Below are positions 5,087 to 12,373 of a DNA stretch of 12,373 nucleotides, piece after piece. Within the stretch, counting starts at the first letter, position 1; each line of letters begins with the position of its first letter. The stretch is from Acidimicrobiaceae bacterium. Lineage in GTDB: Bacteria; Actinomycetota; Acidimicrobiia; Acidimicrobiales; UBA8190. Both the position numbers and the translations under genes were made by a program. Location of the stretch: the NCBI GenBank assembly GCA_003453695.1, contig DMNK01000103.1:365-12737 (forward strand), written 5' to 3'. The notes beneath the pieces were generated by a model that was given only the letters and a program-made list of their open reading frames with translations, made no database searches and was not told the DNA's origin.

Positions 5087-6983
5087 ACGCCCACGCCCGT
5101 GCCGCCATGAAGACGAGCAGTCCGGCTGCCCCGAGCGCGATGCCCAGGGCGTACTGGCGGACGAAGCCCGTCTGCAACCTGCGCATGATGCTCCCGCTGT
5201 TGCGGGCCAGCCGCCCGATGCCGTTCACGGCGCCGTCGATGACCTGGTTGTCCACCACCACCAGCGAGAAGCGGGCCAAGGCCTGCCCGGGCCGGCCGAT
5301 GACGGCGTCGTAGATGTCGTCCAGGTAATAGGAACGCTGCAGCATCGCCGGCTCGAGCTCGGGCCGCTCGGGCTGCCTCGCCCACAGCGGCAGCGCCACC
5401 GCCAGGCCCACCAGCGCCACCAGGCTGTCCACCACGCCGAGCACCCACTGAGCCGTCCCCGACAGATGGGCGTCGAAGAGCCGGGACCCGAAGACCGGGT
5501 CGAGCCACCGCAGCGGCGACCACCCCGGGTGCCACGGAAGAAGGAGCACCCCGCCCGCCAAGGACAGCACGGCCAGCACCACGAGCGGCCAGGCCATGAC
5601 CCAGGGCGCCTCGTGGGGATGGGCGTCGTGGTCGCCGGCCGGCGCCTGCAGCACCTGGCGCCAGCGGTCGTCGCCGAAGAAGGCCAGCGCGCTCAGCCTC
5701 GTCATGTAATAGGCGGTCAGCGCCGCCGTCACCAGCCCCACGAACCACAGGACCGGGAAGCGGGCGTAGGCGTTGTCGAGCACGTCACCCTTGGCCCAGA
5801 ACCCCGACAGGGGGGGGATGCCGGCGATGGCCAGCCAGCCGAAGACGAAGGTGGCAAAGGTGAGCGGCAGCCACCGGCGCAGGTTGCCCATGCGCTTGAG
5901 GTCCTGCTCGTTGTCGAGGCCGTGGATGACCGAGCCGGCACCGAGGAACAGCTCGGCCTTGAAGAAGGCGTGGGCCACCATGAGGAAGATGGCCGCCTCG
6001 TAGGCACCGGTACCGGCGGCCAGGAACATGTAGCCCAGCTGGGACACCGTGGAGTAGGCGAGCACCTTCTTGATGTCCTGCTGGGCACAGCCGATGGTGG
6101 CGGCCACCAGCGCCGTGACCGCTCCGATGCTCGCCACCACCAGCTGCGCCGGATGCGACAGGCCGAGCAGCGGGTTGATGCGGCACATGAGGAACACCCC
6201 GGCCGTCACCATGGTGGCGGCGTGAATGAGGGCGGAGACCGGCGTGGGGCCTTCCATGGCGTCGGCCAACCAGGGGAACAGCGGGAGCTGGGCCGACTTC
6301 CCCACGGCGGCGACGAACAACAGCAGGCAGATGGCGGTGCGCGCCGCGGGGTCGATCGACGAGGCGTGGGCGAAGATGCCGTGGTACTGCAGCGTGCCGG
6401 TCTTGTCGAAGACGAGGAACACGGCGACGAGGAAGCCCACGTCGGCGAGCCGGTTGTAGAGGAACGCCTTCTTGCCGGCGCTGGCGGCGGTGGGCCGGCC
6501 GAACCAGTAGGCGATCAACCAGTACGAGCACACCCCCACGCCTTCCCAGCCCACAAAGGTGAAGAGGAGGTTGTCGCCCAGGACGAGCATGAGCATGGAG
6601 GCGACGAAGAGGTTCATGTACAGGAAGAACTTGGGAAAGTCTTTGTCGCCCTTCATGTAGCCGATGGAGTAGAGGTGGATGAGGGTGCTCACCCCGGTGA
6701 CGAACAGGGCCATGGTCATCGACAGCGGGTCGATGAGGAGCGCCGCCTTGACGTTCAGCCCGCCCACCGGGATCCAGGTGAAGAGCGTCTGGTCGAAGGA
6801 GCGGCCCGAGGAGGGCATCTTGAGCAGTCCGGCATAGGTGATGCAGGCCACGACGAACGACCCCGCCACTGCTCCCGTGCCCACCCATCCCGCCAGCGGG
6901 TCACCCAGGCGGCGGCCACCCAGGGCGAGCACGACGAAGCCCGCCAGCGGCAGGAGGAACATGAGGAAGGCGGCGTGGATCAT
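5085..6983 (-). CDS. nuoL: NADH-quinone oxidoreductase subunit L
   Basis: NuoL is the distal antiporter-like proton pump of complex I and carries the long lateral helix. The 632-residue product has E147 in FVGWEGVG (TM5), D181 in ADVGFL, K229 in AAVGKSAQLPLFPWLADAM (TM7), H254 in ALIHAATMV (TM8), D303 in QQDIKKVLAYSTVSQLGYMF, K342 in HAFFKAELFL and K398 in GFWAKGD (TM12). They match E144, D178, K229, H254, D303, K342 and K399 of E. coli NuoL. The lateral helix and final anchor helix are seen near 551-600 (YYLDDIYDAVIG, RPGQALARFSLVVVDN) and 611-628. Between them and the core is a His/Asp-containing loop (450-460). Start ATG at 6983 follows a 28-nt gap after nuoK that is pyrimidine-rich and has no recognisable Shine-Dalgarno, unlike the other junctions. 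Confidence 0.97.
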   Translation of the reverse strand: MIHAAFLMFLLPLAGFVVLALGGRRLGDPLAGWVGTGAVAGSFVVACITYAGLLKMPSSGRSFDQTLFTWIPVGGLNVKAALLIDPLSMTMALFVTGVSTLIHLYSIGYMKGDKDFPKFFLYMNLFVASMLMLVLGDNLLFTFVGWEGVGVCSYWLIAYWFGRPTAASAGKKAFLYNRLADVGFLVAVFLVFDKTGTLQYHGIFAHASSIDPAARTAICLLLFVAAVGKSAQLPLFPWLADAMEGPTPVSALIHAATMVTAGVFLMCRINPLLGLSHPAQLVVASIGAVTALVAATIGCAQQDIKKVLAYSTVSQLGYMFLAAGTGAYEAAIFLMVAHAFFKAELFLGAGSVIHGLDNEQDLKRMGNLRRWLPLTFATFVFGWLAIAGIPPLSGFWAKGDVLDNAYARFPVLWFVGLVTAALTAYYMTRLSALAFFGDDRWRQVLQAPAGDHDAHPHEAPWVMAWPLVVLAVLSLAGGVLLLPWHPGWSPLRWLDPVFGSRLFDAHLSGTAQWVLGVVDSLVALVGLAVALPLWARQPERPELEPAMLQRSYYLDDIYDAVIGRPGQALARFSLVVVDNQVIDGAVNGIGRLARNSGSIMRRLQTGFVRQYALGIALGAAGLLVFMAARAWA

Positions 6984-7011
6984 GGTCGGTGTGGTGGCGG
7001 GGCGATGGCGC

Positions 7012-7317
7012 TCAGCCCTTCAGGATGTGGAGGTCGTCGGCGGTGGCGTCGCGCCGTCGTCGGAAGATGGCCACCACCAGGCCCAGTCCCACGACCACCT
7101 CGGCGGCCGCCACCACCAGCACGAAGAACACGAGCGCCTGGCCGCCGATGTCGTTGAGCATGCGGGAGTAGGTGACGAGGGTCAGGTTGGCGGCGTTCAG
7201 CATGAGCTCGATGCACATGAACATCACGAGGACGTTGCGCCGCACCAGCAGCCCGAGCGCGCCGATCGTGAAGAGCACGGCGGCCAACGACAGGTACCAG
7301 GCTCCGGGGACGCTCAC
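7012..7317 (-). CDS. nuoK: NADH-quinone oxidoreductase subunit K
   Basis: NuoK is a small three-helix membrane subunit of complex I that bridges the quinone-site arm and the pumping subunits. The 101-residue length is normal for the family. The two conserved membrane glutamates are present: E37 in [13 protein letters not shown] (TM2) and E73 in [13 protein letters not shown] (TM3), matching E36 and E72 of E. coli. The Arg pair R26-R27 lies in the loop between TM1 and TM2, and an Arg-rich stretch (86-89) closes TM3. The ending DDLHILKG is typical. The GTG start at 7317 overlaps the nuoJ stop as GTGA and is preceded by a strong Shine-Dalgarno, GAGGAGGTG at 7331-7323, so J and K are translationally coupled. 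Confidence 0.97.
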   Translation of the reverse strand: MSVPGAWYLSLAAVLFTIGALGLLVRRNVLVMFMCIELMLNAANLTLVTYSRMLNDIGGQALVFFVLVVAAAEVVVGLGLVVAIFRRRRDATADDLHILKG

Positions 7318-8021
7318 CGCCGCACCTCCTCGACGGCACGCTCCCCGGCCGGGCGCTCCTCGACGGCGGCGTCGTCGGGGGGCACGGCGGCGGGTGAGGC
7401 GCCGGGCCAGGCAATGTCCTCGTCGAGCTCGTGCTCGTCGGGGGGGGCGGCAGGTGGAGAGCTCGGGCGCCGGGCGAGGACCACGGCGCCGACCACGGCG
7501 ATCACGAGGAGGGCGGCCGTGGCTTCGAAGGGGAAGAGGTAGGTGGTGAACACCGAGCGGCCCAGGGCGGCCACGTCTCCGCCCTTGGCGCCCCGCACGG
7601 CGCCGGCCACGGAGTGGGCACCCACCGCCCAGTGCCCCTCCACCCCGAGGGCCACCAACCCGCCCAGTCCGATCACGGCCAGGACGGCGGCCAGCGGGCG
7701 CTGGGCGGGGAGCGGCTCCTTGACCAGGTTCTCGAGGCGGTCGACACCGAGGAACATGATCACGAACAGGAACAGCACCACGACGGCGCCGGCGTACACG
7801 ATGACCTGCACGGCGGCCAGGAAGTTGGCTCCCTCCTCGATGAAGAGCACGGCGACGCCGAACAACGTGGCCACCAGCGAGAGCGCGGCGTGCACGGGAT
7901 TGCGCGACAGCACGACGCCGAAGCCGCCGGCCAGGATGACGACCGCCCCGGCGACGAACACGATGGTGTCGACTGCGGTGGCGGTGGCGGGCAAGGACAG
8001 CACCGAGAGGGCGTGGACCAT
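7314..8021 (-). CDS. nuoJ: NADH-quinone oxidoreductase subunit J
   Basis: NuoJ is a membrane subunit of complex I next to NuoA, H and K. The 235-residue product has five hydrophobic helices (about 18-37, 42-61, 67-92, 109-126, 165-184). TM3 holds the conserved [17 protein letters not shown] segment (73-89), with Tyr76 and Gly78 at the place of the mobile pi-bulge. TM2 is preceded by [10 protein letters not shown], a family hallmark, and TM5 begins [10 protein letters not shown] with E166. After TM5 there is an extra hydrophilic tail of about 50 residues rich in Pro, Asp and Glu (185-235), absent from the 184-residue E. coli protein. The frame stays open far upstream, but the ATG at 8021 is chosen because it forms a TGATG overlap with the nuoI stop and follows a near-perfect AGGAGGG. 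Confidence 0.96.
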   Translation of the reverse strand: MVHALSVLSLPATATAVDTIVFVAGAVVILAGGFGVVLSRNPVHAALSLVATLFGVAVLFIEEGANFLAAVQVIVYAGAVVVLFLFVIMFLGVDRLENLVKEPLPAQRPLAAVLAVIGLGGLVALGVEGHWAVGAHSVAGAVRGAKGGDVAALGRSVFTTYLFPFEATAALLVIAVVGAVVLARRPSSPPAAPPDEHELDEDIAWPGASPAAVPPDDAAVEERPAGERAVEEVRR

Positions 8022-8809
8022 CAATCCCTCCTGTTGCCCGGCCGCAGCATCTGGCTCTGGAGCTTCATGCGACGGCGCAGGCGCTGCAGGACGCCGGGCA
8101 GTCCCCGCTCCCCCGGCGGGCGCTCGGCGTCGTCCAGATGCAGTGTGAGCACCTCGCGCAAGGACTTGACCCCGGTGGCCTCGTCGTCGCGCCATCCGCT
8201 CTGGCCGCCCTCGGGCGCCCGCACCCCGTAGCCGAGCTCCCCCGACCACTGCACCCTGCCCTCGTACTCGGCGGCTCCCGACGGCGACGTGGCGCGCATC
8301 CATGCCGAGGTGTGGGCGTCGTCCCCGGGCCGCCAGTCCTCCCAGGGCAGGTCCTTGGGCCGGCCCTCGTCGTCCACCAGCAGCTCTTGCTTGGTGTAAA
8401 TGGCGTCCGCCCTGTTGGTGAAGGAGAACTCGAAGAGCTTGGTCTCGGTGATGGCTTCGGTGGGGCACGCCTCCACGCACATGTCACAGTGGATGCAGCG
8501 CAGGTAGTTGATCTCGTAGACGAACCCGTAGCGCTCCCCGGGCGACACCGGGTCCGCCGGCGGGTTGTCGGCTCCCCGGACGTAGATGCAGTCGGCAGGG
8601 CACACTCCGGCGCACAGCTCGCAACCGATGCACTTCTCCATGCCGTCCTCGTAGCGGTTGAGGACGTGCCGGCCGTGGAGGCGCACCGGCTTGGGCTTCT
8701 TCTCGAGCGGGTACTCCCAGGTGACCCGGGGGCGCGCCATCTGCTCCAGGGTCACCTTGAACCCTCCGAGGAAGCGCAGGTCCTCCTTCAATCCGTCGAG
8801 GAACCCCAT
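8021..8809 (-). CDS. nuoI: NADH-quinone oxidoreductase subunit I (two 4Fe-4S clusters N6a and N6b)
   Basis: NuoI is the peripheral-arm ferredoxin-like subunit that passes electrons from NuoG towards cluster N2 and quinone. Two 4Fe-4S motifs are complete: C60-x2-C63-x2-C66-x3-C70 and C105-x2-C108-x2-C111-x3-C115-P. C70 and C115 swap clusters in the family's usual way. C74 is an additional cysteine. The N-terminal amphipathic part ([20 protein letters not shown]) is the membrane-contact helix. The usual sequence ends soon after [21 protein letters not shown] (125-144). This protein continues to 262 residues, against about 180 in E. coli, with a Gly/Trp/Arg/Asp-rich tail ending in a basic segment (LRRRMKL). 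The ATG overlaps the nuoH stop by one base (TGATG) and has Shine-Dalgarno GAGGAGGG at 8826-8819; the same arrangement recurs at nuoJ. Confidence 0.97.
   Translation of the reverse strand: MGFLDGLKEDLRFLGGFKVTLEQMARPRVTWEYPLEKKPKPVRLHGRHVLNRYEDGMEKCIGCELCAGVCPADCIYVRGADNPPADPVSPGERYGFVYEINYLRCIHCDMCVEACPTEAITETKLFEFSFTNRADAIYTKQELLVDDEGRPKDLPWEDWRPGDDAHTSAWMRATSPSGAAEYEGRVQWSGELGYGVRAPEGGQSGWRDDEATGVKSLREVLTLHLDDAERPPGERGLPGVLQRLRRRMKLQSQMLRPGNRRD
8026..8032 (-). promoter_or_regulatory. Ribosome binding site that fixes the nuoJ start
   Basis: AGGAGGG on the minus strand lies four bases before the ATG at 8021, within the last codons of nuoI. It selects this ATG over the many upstream in-frame starts that only overlap nuoI. 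Confidence 0.8.
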
Positions 8810-9981
8810 CAGGCGAAGCCCTCCTCACCGAGCTCTTCGCGCCGGATCACGCCGACCCGAATGGCGCGGACGAGCAAGCCGGCCGCCACCACCAGGGCGA
8901 AGATGATCCCGACTCCCCACCAGCTGCCCACCAGCACCGCCGCCACCACGAGCGTCCAGGCCAGAGACAGCGGGATGAGCACCTTCCAGCCGAGGTCCAT
9001 GAGCTGGTCGTAGCGCAGCCGGGGCAGGGCGGCCCGCAGCCACACGTAGACGAACAGGAAGACGAGGGTCTTGCCCAGGAACCACAGGATCGGCCACAGC
9101 CAGGTCACGAAGTGGAACCGGGGCCCGTCGGGGCCCCCCAGGAACAGCGTGACGATGACCGCCGACATGGTGATGGTGTTCATGAACTCGGCCAGGAAGA
9201 ACATGGCGAAGCGGATGGCCGAGTACTCGGTGTGGAACCCCCCCACCAGCTCCTGCTCCGCCTCCACCAGATCGAAGGGCGGGCGGTTGAGCTCGGCGGT
9301 GATGGCCACCATGAAGATCACGAAGGGCACGATCCCGGTCCGGATCAGGTTCCAACTGGCGAAGAAGGTGTGGGACTGGGAGTCGACGATGCCCCGCGTG
9401 GACAGGGTGCCGGCCAGGAGGACGGTCATGATGACGGTCATGCCGAGAGCGGCCTCGTAGGACACCATCTGGGCCGAGGCCCGCACCGATCCGAGCAGCG
9501 GGTACTTGGACCCCGACGACCATCCGGCCAGCATCACGCCGTAGACCGAGATGGACGACATGGCCAGGAGCAACAGGATGCCGATGGGCGGGTCGGCCAG
9601 CTGCAGCTCGAAGGTGTGGTGCGCCACCGTGACGTCCCCGCCGACCGGGACGATGGAGAAGGCGACGAAGGCCGGGACCAGCGACAGGTAGGGCGCCAGC
9701 TTGAAGACGAAGCGGTCGGCCCGCTCGGGCAGGAGGTCCTCCTTGAAGAAGAGCTTGACCCCGTCGGCCAGGGTCTGGAGGATCCCGAACGGCCCGGCCC
9801 GGTTGGGCCCGATGCGGGCCTGCATGTCGGAGATGACCTTGCGCTCGAACCAGATCATGAGCATCACCGACACGAGCAGCACGCCGAAGACCACGACGAC
9901 CTTGATGAGGGCGATGACCAGTTGCGCCCAGTGCACCCCGACGTCGTAGAGGGGATCGAGGGCGAGGAGCGCGGCGGTCAC
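8809..9981 (-). CDS. nuoH: NADH-quinone oxidoreductase subunit H
   Basis: NuoH forms most of the quinone-binding cavity of complex I at the junction of the peripheral and membrane arms. The 390-residue product contains the conserved first cytoplasmic loop [19 protein letters not shown] (46-64) followed by [18 protein letters not shown], and the acidic loop between TM5 and TM6, [20 protein letters not shown] (229-248), followed by FHTEYS. E230, D237, E240, E242 and E244 are all there; these residues couple quinone reduction to pumping. Other family marks are [12 protein letters not shown] (165-176) and [11 protein letters not shown] (323-333). It is longer than E. coli NuoH (325), mostly through an extra C-terminal helix and a charged end ([12 protein letters not shown]). 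The GTG start at 9981 overlaps the nuoG stop as GTGA, with a modest GGAGA upstream at 9990-9986. Confidence 0.97.
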   Translation of the reverse strand: MTAALLALDPLYDVGVHWAQLVIALIKVVVVFGVLLVSVMLMIWFERKVISDMQARIGPNRAGPFGILQTLADGVKLFFKEDLLPERADRFVFKLAPYLSLVPAFVAFSIVPVGGDVTVAHHTFELQLADPPIGILLLLAMSSISVYGVMLAGWSSGSKYPLLGSVRASAQMVSYEAALGMTVIMTVLLAGTLSTRGIVDSQSHTFFASWNLIRTGIVPFVIFMVAITAELNRPPFDLVEAEQELVGGFHTEYSAIRFAMFFLAEFMNTITMSAVIVTLFLGGPDGPRFHFVTWLWPILWFLGKTLVFLFVYVWLRAALPRLRYDQLMDLGWKVLIPLSLAWTLVVAAVLVGSWWGVGIIFALVVAAGLLVRAIRVGVIRREELGEEGFA

Positions 9982-12373
9982 GGTGTCTCCAAGCGAAGGT
10001 CGTTCACGGCCGCGGAGGCGTCGATGAGCGCCGATGCCCCCGGGCCGTCGCCGGCGTCGCGGTTGAACGACACCGACACCGATCCCTCAGGCACCCCGGC
10101 GTCGGCGTGGGCCTCGAGCACGAGGGCCGCCTTCTCCCCCCGCAGCCGCACCCGTCCCCGGCTCGGCACACCGAGGCGCTCCAGCTCCAGCGGATGCAGG
10201 CGGGCCGACGCCACCCCGGCCAGCGGGGCCAGCGCTTCCGACGCCTCCACCACGGCCCCGTCGTCGTAGAGCCGGCGTCCCGATACGAGGCGCACTCCGT
10301 AGCCGTCGCGTGCGGTGACGTGCGGCGCCGCCATGGTGGCGGGCGGGCCCATGAGCAGCGGCCGCCGCTCCCCGGTCCCCGCCGCGCCCTGCCCGGTCGT
10401 CTCCTCCTCGGTCCCGAGCGGCTCGGCCACCCCGGCGCGCGGCGGCGCGCCCTGGCGCTCGACGGCCTCGATGCCGGGGGTGGCCATGGGGTCGAAGAGC
10501 CGCAGGCGAAGAGCGGGGAGCGCCACCGGCGTGGCCGCCACCGGGACCACCACGCCGTCGTGACCGGCGGGGCCGTCGAGCACGGCGCGGGTGACCCCGG
10601 CGTGCGACGGAGCCAGCCGTTCGATCTCGTCCCACAGCCCGGCCACGTCGGTCACCCCGAGGTCGCCTCCCATGCGGGCGGCCAGCTCGGCGGCCACCAT
10701 CCAGTCGGGCCAGCACTGGCCGGGCGCCACCAGCTTCTGGCCGAGGCGGGTGACCCGCCCTTCGATGTTCGTGGTGGTGCCCCCCCGCTCGTGCGCTCCG
10801 GCGACGGGAAGGACGACGTCGGCGCGCGCCGACGACGGAGAGAGAAAGGTGTCCACCGCCACCACGAAGCCGGCGGACTCGAGCGCCTGCTCGGCCAGGG
10901 CGCGGTCGGGGAAGTCGCTCAGGGGATCGGCGCCCAGCAGCACCAGGCCGTCCATGTCGCCCGACGCCAGGGCGTCGAGCATCCCCGCCGTGTCCCGGCC
11001 CCGCTCTGCGGGGACGGCGCCCCAGGCCGCCTCGTACCACGCCCGTCCGTCTTCGAGCCGCAGCCGGCCCGGCAGCACGCCGGGGGCCAGTCCCATGTCG
11101 AGGGCGCCCATCACGTTGCCCCGGCGCAGTGCCGGGAGAAAGCGCGCCCCGGGCCACCGTTGGGACAGGGCCAGCGCCGCTCGCCCCACCAGCCCGGCGT
11201 GCTCGGCCAGCGACGGCCGCCCGAGCACCACCACCACGCCCCGGCCGCCGTCCCCGGCCCGGCCCAGCGCCTCCTTCGCCGCCGACCACTCGGCGGCGTC
11301 GACGCCCCGGGGCGCTGCGCCCGCGCTGTCCCCGGACGACGTGAGCGCCTCGACCAGCGCGTCGAGCTCCCCGGGGCGGTACCGCAGCGAAGCAGACGCC
11401 AGGCCGCTCAAGGCGGTGGACCGAGGCGAGATCTCGACCAGGCGGCTGTCCCCGGCGTCCAGTGCGCCCCGCAGGCGCAGGTAGAGCACGGGCAGCTCTT
11501 CGCGCAGGTCGCCCGCCATGGTGACCACGCACGGCGCCGAGCAGGCGTCGTCGACGGTGGCCCGGGGCAGGCCCAGGACGAGCTCGGCGTCGAGGCCGTC
11601 ACCGAGCTGGGCGTCGACGTTGTCGGTGCCGATCACCCCTTTGGCCAGCTTGGCCCAAGCGTAGGCGTCCTCGTTGGAGAGCCGCGCCCCCCCCACGACC
11701 CCGACGGCACCGGGGCCGGCGCCGACCCTCAGGTGCTCGAGGCGCGACGCCACCTCCGACAGCGCCTCGGCCCACGACACCGGCTCGAGCTCGCCGCTGC
11801 GATGACGGCGCAGGAGGGGCTCGGTGAGGCGGTCGGAGGAATTGGCCGCCTCGTAGCCGAAGCGGCCCTTGTCACACAGCCAGCTCTGGTTGACCGGGTC
11901 GACGTCCACGCCCAGCAGCCTGGTGACCCGGTTGGCCGATGACTGCACCGCCACCCGGCAGCCGAATGCGCACGTGGTGCACGTGGACTCCACCTGGTCG
12001 AGGTCCCAGGGACGGGCCAGGAAGCGATAGGGGGTGGAGGTGAGCGCGCCCACCGGGCAGATCTGGATGGTGTTGCCGCTGAAGTACGAGGTGAAGGTGT
12101 GCCCCTCGGCGATATTCACCTCGAGGGCGTCGCCGCGCACCAAGAAGTCGATCTGCGGCTCGCCGGCGATCTCGGCGGCGAAGCGCACGCAGCGGCCGCA
12201 CTGGATGCAGCGCTCGCGGTCCAGCAGCACCAGCTCGGACAGGGCGATGGGCTTGGCCCAGTGGCGCTTCTCCTCGACGAAGCGGCTCTCCCCCGGCCCG
12301 TAGGCGAGGGTCTGGTCCTGGAGGGGACACTCGCCGCCCTTGTCGCACACGGGGCAGTCGAGGGGGTGGTTGA
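9978..12373 (-). CDS. nuoG: NADH-quinone oxidoreductase subunit G, 5' end cut by the window
   Basis: NuoG is the largest peripheral-arm subunit of complex I and carries Fe-S clusters between NuoF and NuoI. The visible 797 residues begin inside the cluster N5 motif: H2-x3-C6-x2-C9-x5-C15 (NHPLDCPVCDKGGECPLQD). N4 follows with C55-x2-C58-x2-C61 (RCIQCGRC) and C105-P. A molybdopterin-oxidoreductase-type cysteine motif, C131-x2-C134-x3-C138-x27-C166, would bind the extra cluster N7. The rest is the cofactor-free molybdopterin-like domain (for example GADPLSDFPD, FLSPSSARADVVLPVAGAHE, TTTNIEGRVTRL), a Gly/Glu-rich linker, and a C-terminal beta domain (about residue 675 on). The N-terminal 2Fe-2S (N1b) domain, about 100 residues, lies off the right edge, so the full protein would be near 900 residues, as in E. 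coli. It ends by overlapping nuoH. Confidence 0.96.
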   Translation of the reverse strand, partial: NHPLDCPVCDKGGECPLQDQTLAYGPGESRFVEEKRHWAKPIALSELVLLDRERCIQCGRCVRFAAEIAGEPQIDFLVRGDALEVNIAEGHTFTSYFSGNTIQICPVGALTSTPYRFLARPWDLDQVESTCTTCAFGCRVAVQSSANRVTRLLGVDVDPVNQSWLCDKGRFGYEAANSSDRLTEPLLRRHRSGELEPVSWAEALSEVASRLEHLRVGAGPGAVGVVGGARLSNEDAYAWAKLAKGVIGTDNVDAQLGDGLDAELVLGLPRATVDDACSAPCVVTMAGDLREELPVLYLRLRGALDAGDSRLVEISPRSTALSGLASASLRYRPGELDALVEALTSSGDSAGAAPRGVDAAEWSAAKEALGRAGDGGRGVVVVLGRPSLAEHAGLVGRAALALSQRWPGARFLPALRRGNVMGALDMGLAPGVLPGRLRLEDGRAWYEAAWGAVPAERGRDTAGMLDALASGDMDGLVLLGADPLSDFPDRALAEQALESAGFVVAVDTFLSPSSARADVVLPVAGAHERGGTTTNIEGRVTRLGQKLVAPGQCWPDWMVAAELAARMGGDLGVTDVAGLWDEIERLAPSHAGVTRAVLDGPAGHDGVVVPVAATPVALPALRLRLFDPMATPGIEAVERQGAPPRAGVAEPLGTEEETTGQGAAGTGERRPLLMGPPATMAAPHVTARDGYGVRLVSGRRLYDDGAVVEASEALAPLAGVASARLHPLELERLGVPSRGRVRLRGEKAALVLEAHADAGVPEGSVSVSFNRDAGDGPGASALIDASAAVNDLRLETP

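Noticed and set aside
3743..5110. 455-codon plus-strand open frame opposite nuoM
   Set aside because: Antisense shadow; acidic/His-rich low complexity only.
4899..7157. 752-codon open frame on the plus strand opposite nuoL and parts of nuoM and nuoK
   Set aside because: It is antisense to well-conserved complex I genes and its translation is His/Gln/Glu/Arg/Gly-rich low-complexity, the usual product of reading GC-rich genes in the opposite frame.
8022..8480. Upstream extension of the nuoJ frame that would add 153 residues
   Set aside because: It overlaps nuoI in another frame, is not homologous to NuoJ, and the ATG at 8021 has a strong ribosome binding site.
10107..11942. 611-codon plus-strand open frame opposite nuoG
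   Set aside because: Antisense shadow with biased His/Gln/Arg/Gly composition and no motif.

Overview
The window is very GC-rich, with GTG starts, tightly overlapping genes and a complete-type proton-pumping complex I operon. Together with the protein styles (a cysteine-free HesB-like protein, a YdeI-like protein, long NuoI and NuoJ tails) this points to a high-GC actinobacterial lineage, possibly Acidimicrobiia-like. The lineage is inference; nothing in the window fixes species.

Right and centre (1806-12373, minus strand) hold the distal part of a nuo operon, read right to left: nuoG (5' end cut by the window edge), nuoH, nuoI, nuoJ, nuoK, nuoL, nuoM, nuoN. Junctions are very compact: GTGA overlaps at G/H, J/K and M/N, one-base TGATG overlaps at H/I and I/J, a 13-nt gap at L/M and a 28-nt gap at K/L. 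NuoG and NuoI carry Fe-S clusters, NuoH and NuoI shape the quinone pocket, NuoJ and NuoK form the membrane bridge, and NuoL, M and N are the antiporter-like proton pumps. All expected charged channel residues are visible, so the complex looks functional. nuoA-F would lie beyond the right edge.

Left part (1-1805) is a small mixed region. An ABC transporter ATPase start runs off the left edge on the minus strand. Two plus-strand genes follow: a cysteine-free HesB/IscA-fold protein with a SigB/SigF-type promoter candidate, and a receiver-only response regulator. A minus-strand YdeI/OmpD-associated-type protein lies just downstream of nuoN and converges on the response regulator.

The nuo genes are ordinary in content. 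The more curious material is in the short intergenic regions on the left: an inverted repeat before the ABC gene, a cluster of TATCGG half-sites, a hairpin masking the response regulator's ribosome binding site, and a 9-bp hairpin abutting the YdeI-like start. I saw no tRNA, rRNA, CRISPR, insertion sequence or clear sign of a new multi-gene system.
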